Of a DNA stretch of 64,000 nt, positions 62,495-64,000 are shown piece by piece. Made by a program: the position numbers and the translations under genes. The notes beneath the pieces were generated by a model that worked only from the letters and a program-made list of their open reading frames with translations, did no database searches and had not been told where the DNA came from. The DNA lies in NCBI GenBank assembly GCA_025766275.1, contig JAFKAC010000061.1:285146-349145 (forward strand), given 5' to 3'. Each line of letters starts with the position of its first letter. The stretch's first letter is position 1. Source of the DNA: Lactarius indigo (lineage: Eukaryota > Basidiomycota > Agaricomycetes > Russulales > Russulaceae).

Positions 62495-64000
62495 TTAACC
62501 ATTGCCTACAACTCCCTTATTAATTATCTGCTGCAATTTCACAAAGTCCGGCGTCCCAAGACCCGTGACCTACGGAGTCCAAAGTTAGCCAACGCTGAAG
62601 ATAAAGAGACACGAGCACCATGTGACGAACAGGGTCCCATCCAATAATGGCCGGGAATCCATCGATATTGCAGCCCGGGTTAGAGCCAGATGTAATGTCG
62701 TTGAGACCCTCGAAGCCGTAGGTATACAGCCAAATATTGAGGAAACCAACGCGGACCTGCCGCTTGAAAGCCGGTAGTCATTCAGCAGCGAGACTATTCC
62801 GGCCACAGTCTGTACATTTGCTGTCAGCTGAATGACGCAGCGCGGAGGGAGGGAAAGGTGCACCGGTACCGAGCAACTTGTGGCCACCTACACGAAAGGC
62901 CACGTCGTCGACTACGATATTGAATTGAAGTGCCTGCGCGGAAATGTCAGGAATACCGCGGCCAGCAGAGCTGTTCAAATTACTCAGTAAAAATAGATCA
63001 GGTTAGGACCCAACAATGAACGTACTCATAGTAGTCTGTATACTCGTGGCCGAAGCGCTGGAGGAAGCGGGACACCGCGCGATCTTGGTATTTCGGGCGC
63101 GGAAATTGGACGAGAAGCCACCCCCGGAGAGGGTTGCCGCGGTCTCTGGGCGGTACTTCGTCGTGCCACCGACGCTAGTAACCCACGGACCTGCGAATCC
63201 GTGGCTGTCAAGTGTGCTGCTTACAAAGGATAGTGAAACACAGCACATACAGGACGCGGGGAAAAAGGTAATGAACTTGACTCGTCCGGAGCCGTCATCG
63301 CAGTCCCCGTGGCCGACGCCGTCGTTGCCGGTCGAGGCGAGAACGCTGACGCCCCGCGAACCGAGCTGCGCGAACAAGATGCACAAGGCCTTTGTATACT
63401 CCGGTGGGAGACCCTGTTCCTCATAGCCATACGATATGCTGATTGTCTGTGGGAGCTTCCGCTGACTGAGCATAAAGTTGAGCCACTCGAGGTCAGCGTC
63501 GCCCCGCTTTGGCTTCTTAGTGCGAGACGACCACTTCACGCTGCCGCCGATGTTGTAGTAGAGGACCGTGGTCGGATATACCATTCCCTCGGCGTACTGG
63601 ATATTCATGCTCGCCTCGTCAGAAGGTTGGCTCAGGTTGTACCCCCCACCGTTGACATCTAGGACTGTGAATGTCGCATCCATTGCGTCGGTGCGAAAGA
63701 TGTTCATGAATGTTGTCAAATCCTCCTGGGTCGGTGACTGATCCAGGTAGCCAGCAACCCTATCACATTCCTGTCCGTCGCCGCTGGCACATAGGCCTCC
63801 GTGTTGTACAGCCAGCGCAAGAAGTCAGGCCAGACCCCAAGATTCGACGGCGTTCGGGCTGTCACGGTACTTCCCGACGTCGCCTTCGCTTTCACCATTG
63901 CCGCTGCTTCTTCCTTGGAGTCCCAGTGTGGTGTTTTCTGCAGCTTACGCGGCGGTGCGGAGAAACACGTCGTCGGCGAGATGGTTTGTATGTGCGCATG
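62495..64000 (-). pseudogene. Sedolisin (S53) peptidase, cut by window edge, with indels and lost catalytic Asp
   Basis: Minus strand, entering at 64000 with pro-domain sequence (LQKTPHWDSKEEAAAMV), then LRWLYNTEAYVPAATDRNVI at the mature start, catalytic-domain sequence, a 60-nt intron 63250-63191 (FPASC/PWVTSVGG), RGIPDISAQA after another intron, serine motif GGTSCSVP near 62885-62905, TVAGIVSLLNDYRL, SGSNPGC, WDPV/TGLGTPDFVKL and stop TAA 62497-62495. Four single-base indels break the frame: losses near 63758, 63097 and 62755 and a gain near 62884, all in G/C runs. The catalytic E-x-x-x-D reads EASMN (Asp to Asn) and the oxyanion Asp motif reads GNDGVG (Asp to Asn). Predicted inactive as a peptidase. 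Confidence 0.8.

Overview
The window is nuclear DNA of a filamentous basidiomycete, most likely an Agaricomycete (mushroom-forming fungus). The evidence is short GT-AG introns (about 46-72 nt, a few of 80-109 nt) that interrupt almost every host gene, and the protein families present: a C2-NACHT-WD40 NOD-like protein, a FunK1-type kinase, a two-finger GATA factor with an AreA-type N terminus, sedolisin (S53) peptidases and a chromodomain Gypsy retrotransposon. Exon models below were built by hand from splice signals, reading phase and remembered family alignments; no search was run.

Left part (1-13.6 kb): a decayed 3' fragment of a secreted glycoside-hydrolase-like gene (copy D); an apparently intact minus-strand NLR with 14 WD40 repeats, 12 of them almost identical; a decayed small membrane-protein gene; and a 3'-truncated copy (C) of the same glycoside-hydrolase-like family.

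Transposon and duplication zone (13.7-33.3 kb): a complete 7.7-kb LTR retrotransposon with LTRs that look identical and a 5-bp target duplication sits inside one copy (A) of a roughly 2.6-kb segmental duplication. The second copy (B, 30.7-33.3 kb) still carries the empty target site. Both copies carry the same sedolisin pseudogene and a small unknown gene. Between them lie an intact five-exon FunK1 kinase gene, a Ser/Pro-rich reading-frame region and a mitochondrial carrier pseudogene.

Middle (33.4-51 kb): a three-exon CHZ1-type histone chaperone, a seven-exon GATA transcription factor, and two long stretches with no gene I can support (34.3-40.3 and 43.2-51.4 kb).

Right part (51.4-64 kb): two intact tandem copies (A and B) of the secreted glycoside-hydrolase-like gene, each with a 10-nt micro-exon and its own TATA box; a sedolisin relic; a nine-exon dihydrolipoamide dehydrogenase gene carrying three single-base insertions; a broken ubiquitin-specific protease fragment; and a sedolisin gene running off the right edge with four single-base indels and two lost catalytic aspartates. 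Frame-breaking single-base indels concentrate in the last 7 kb, so either decay or poor sequence quality there needs to be settled.

The genes do not form a pathway. The region reads as an accessory, repeat-shaped locus (NLR, FunK1, expanded secreted enzymes, peptidase relics, a young retrotransposon) interspersed with housekeeping and regulatory genes (CHZ1, GATA factor, lipoamide dehydrogenase).
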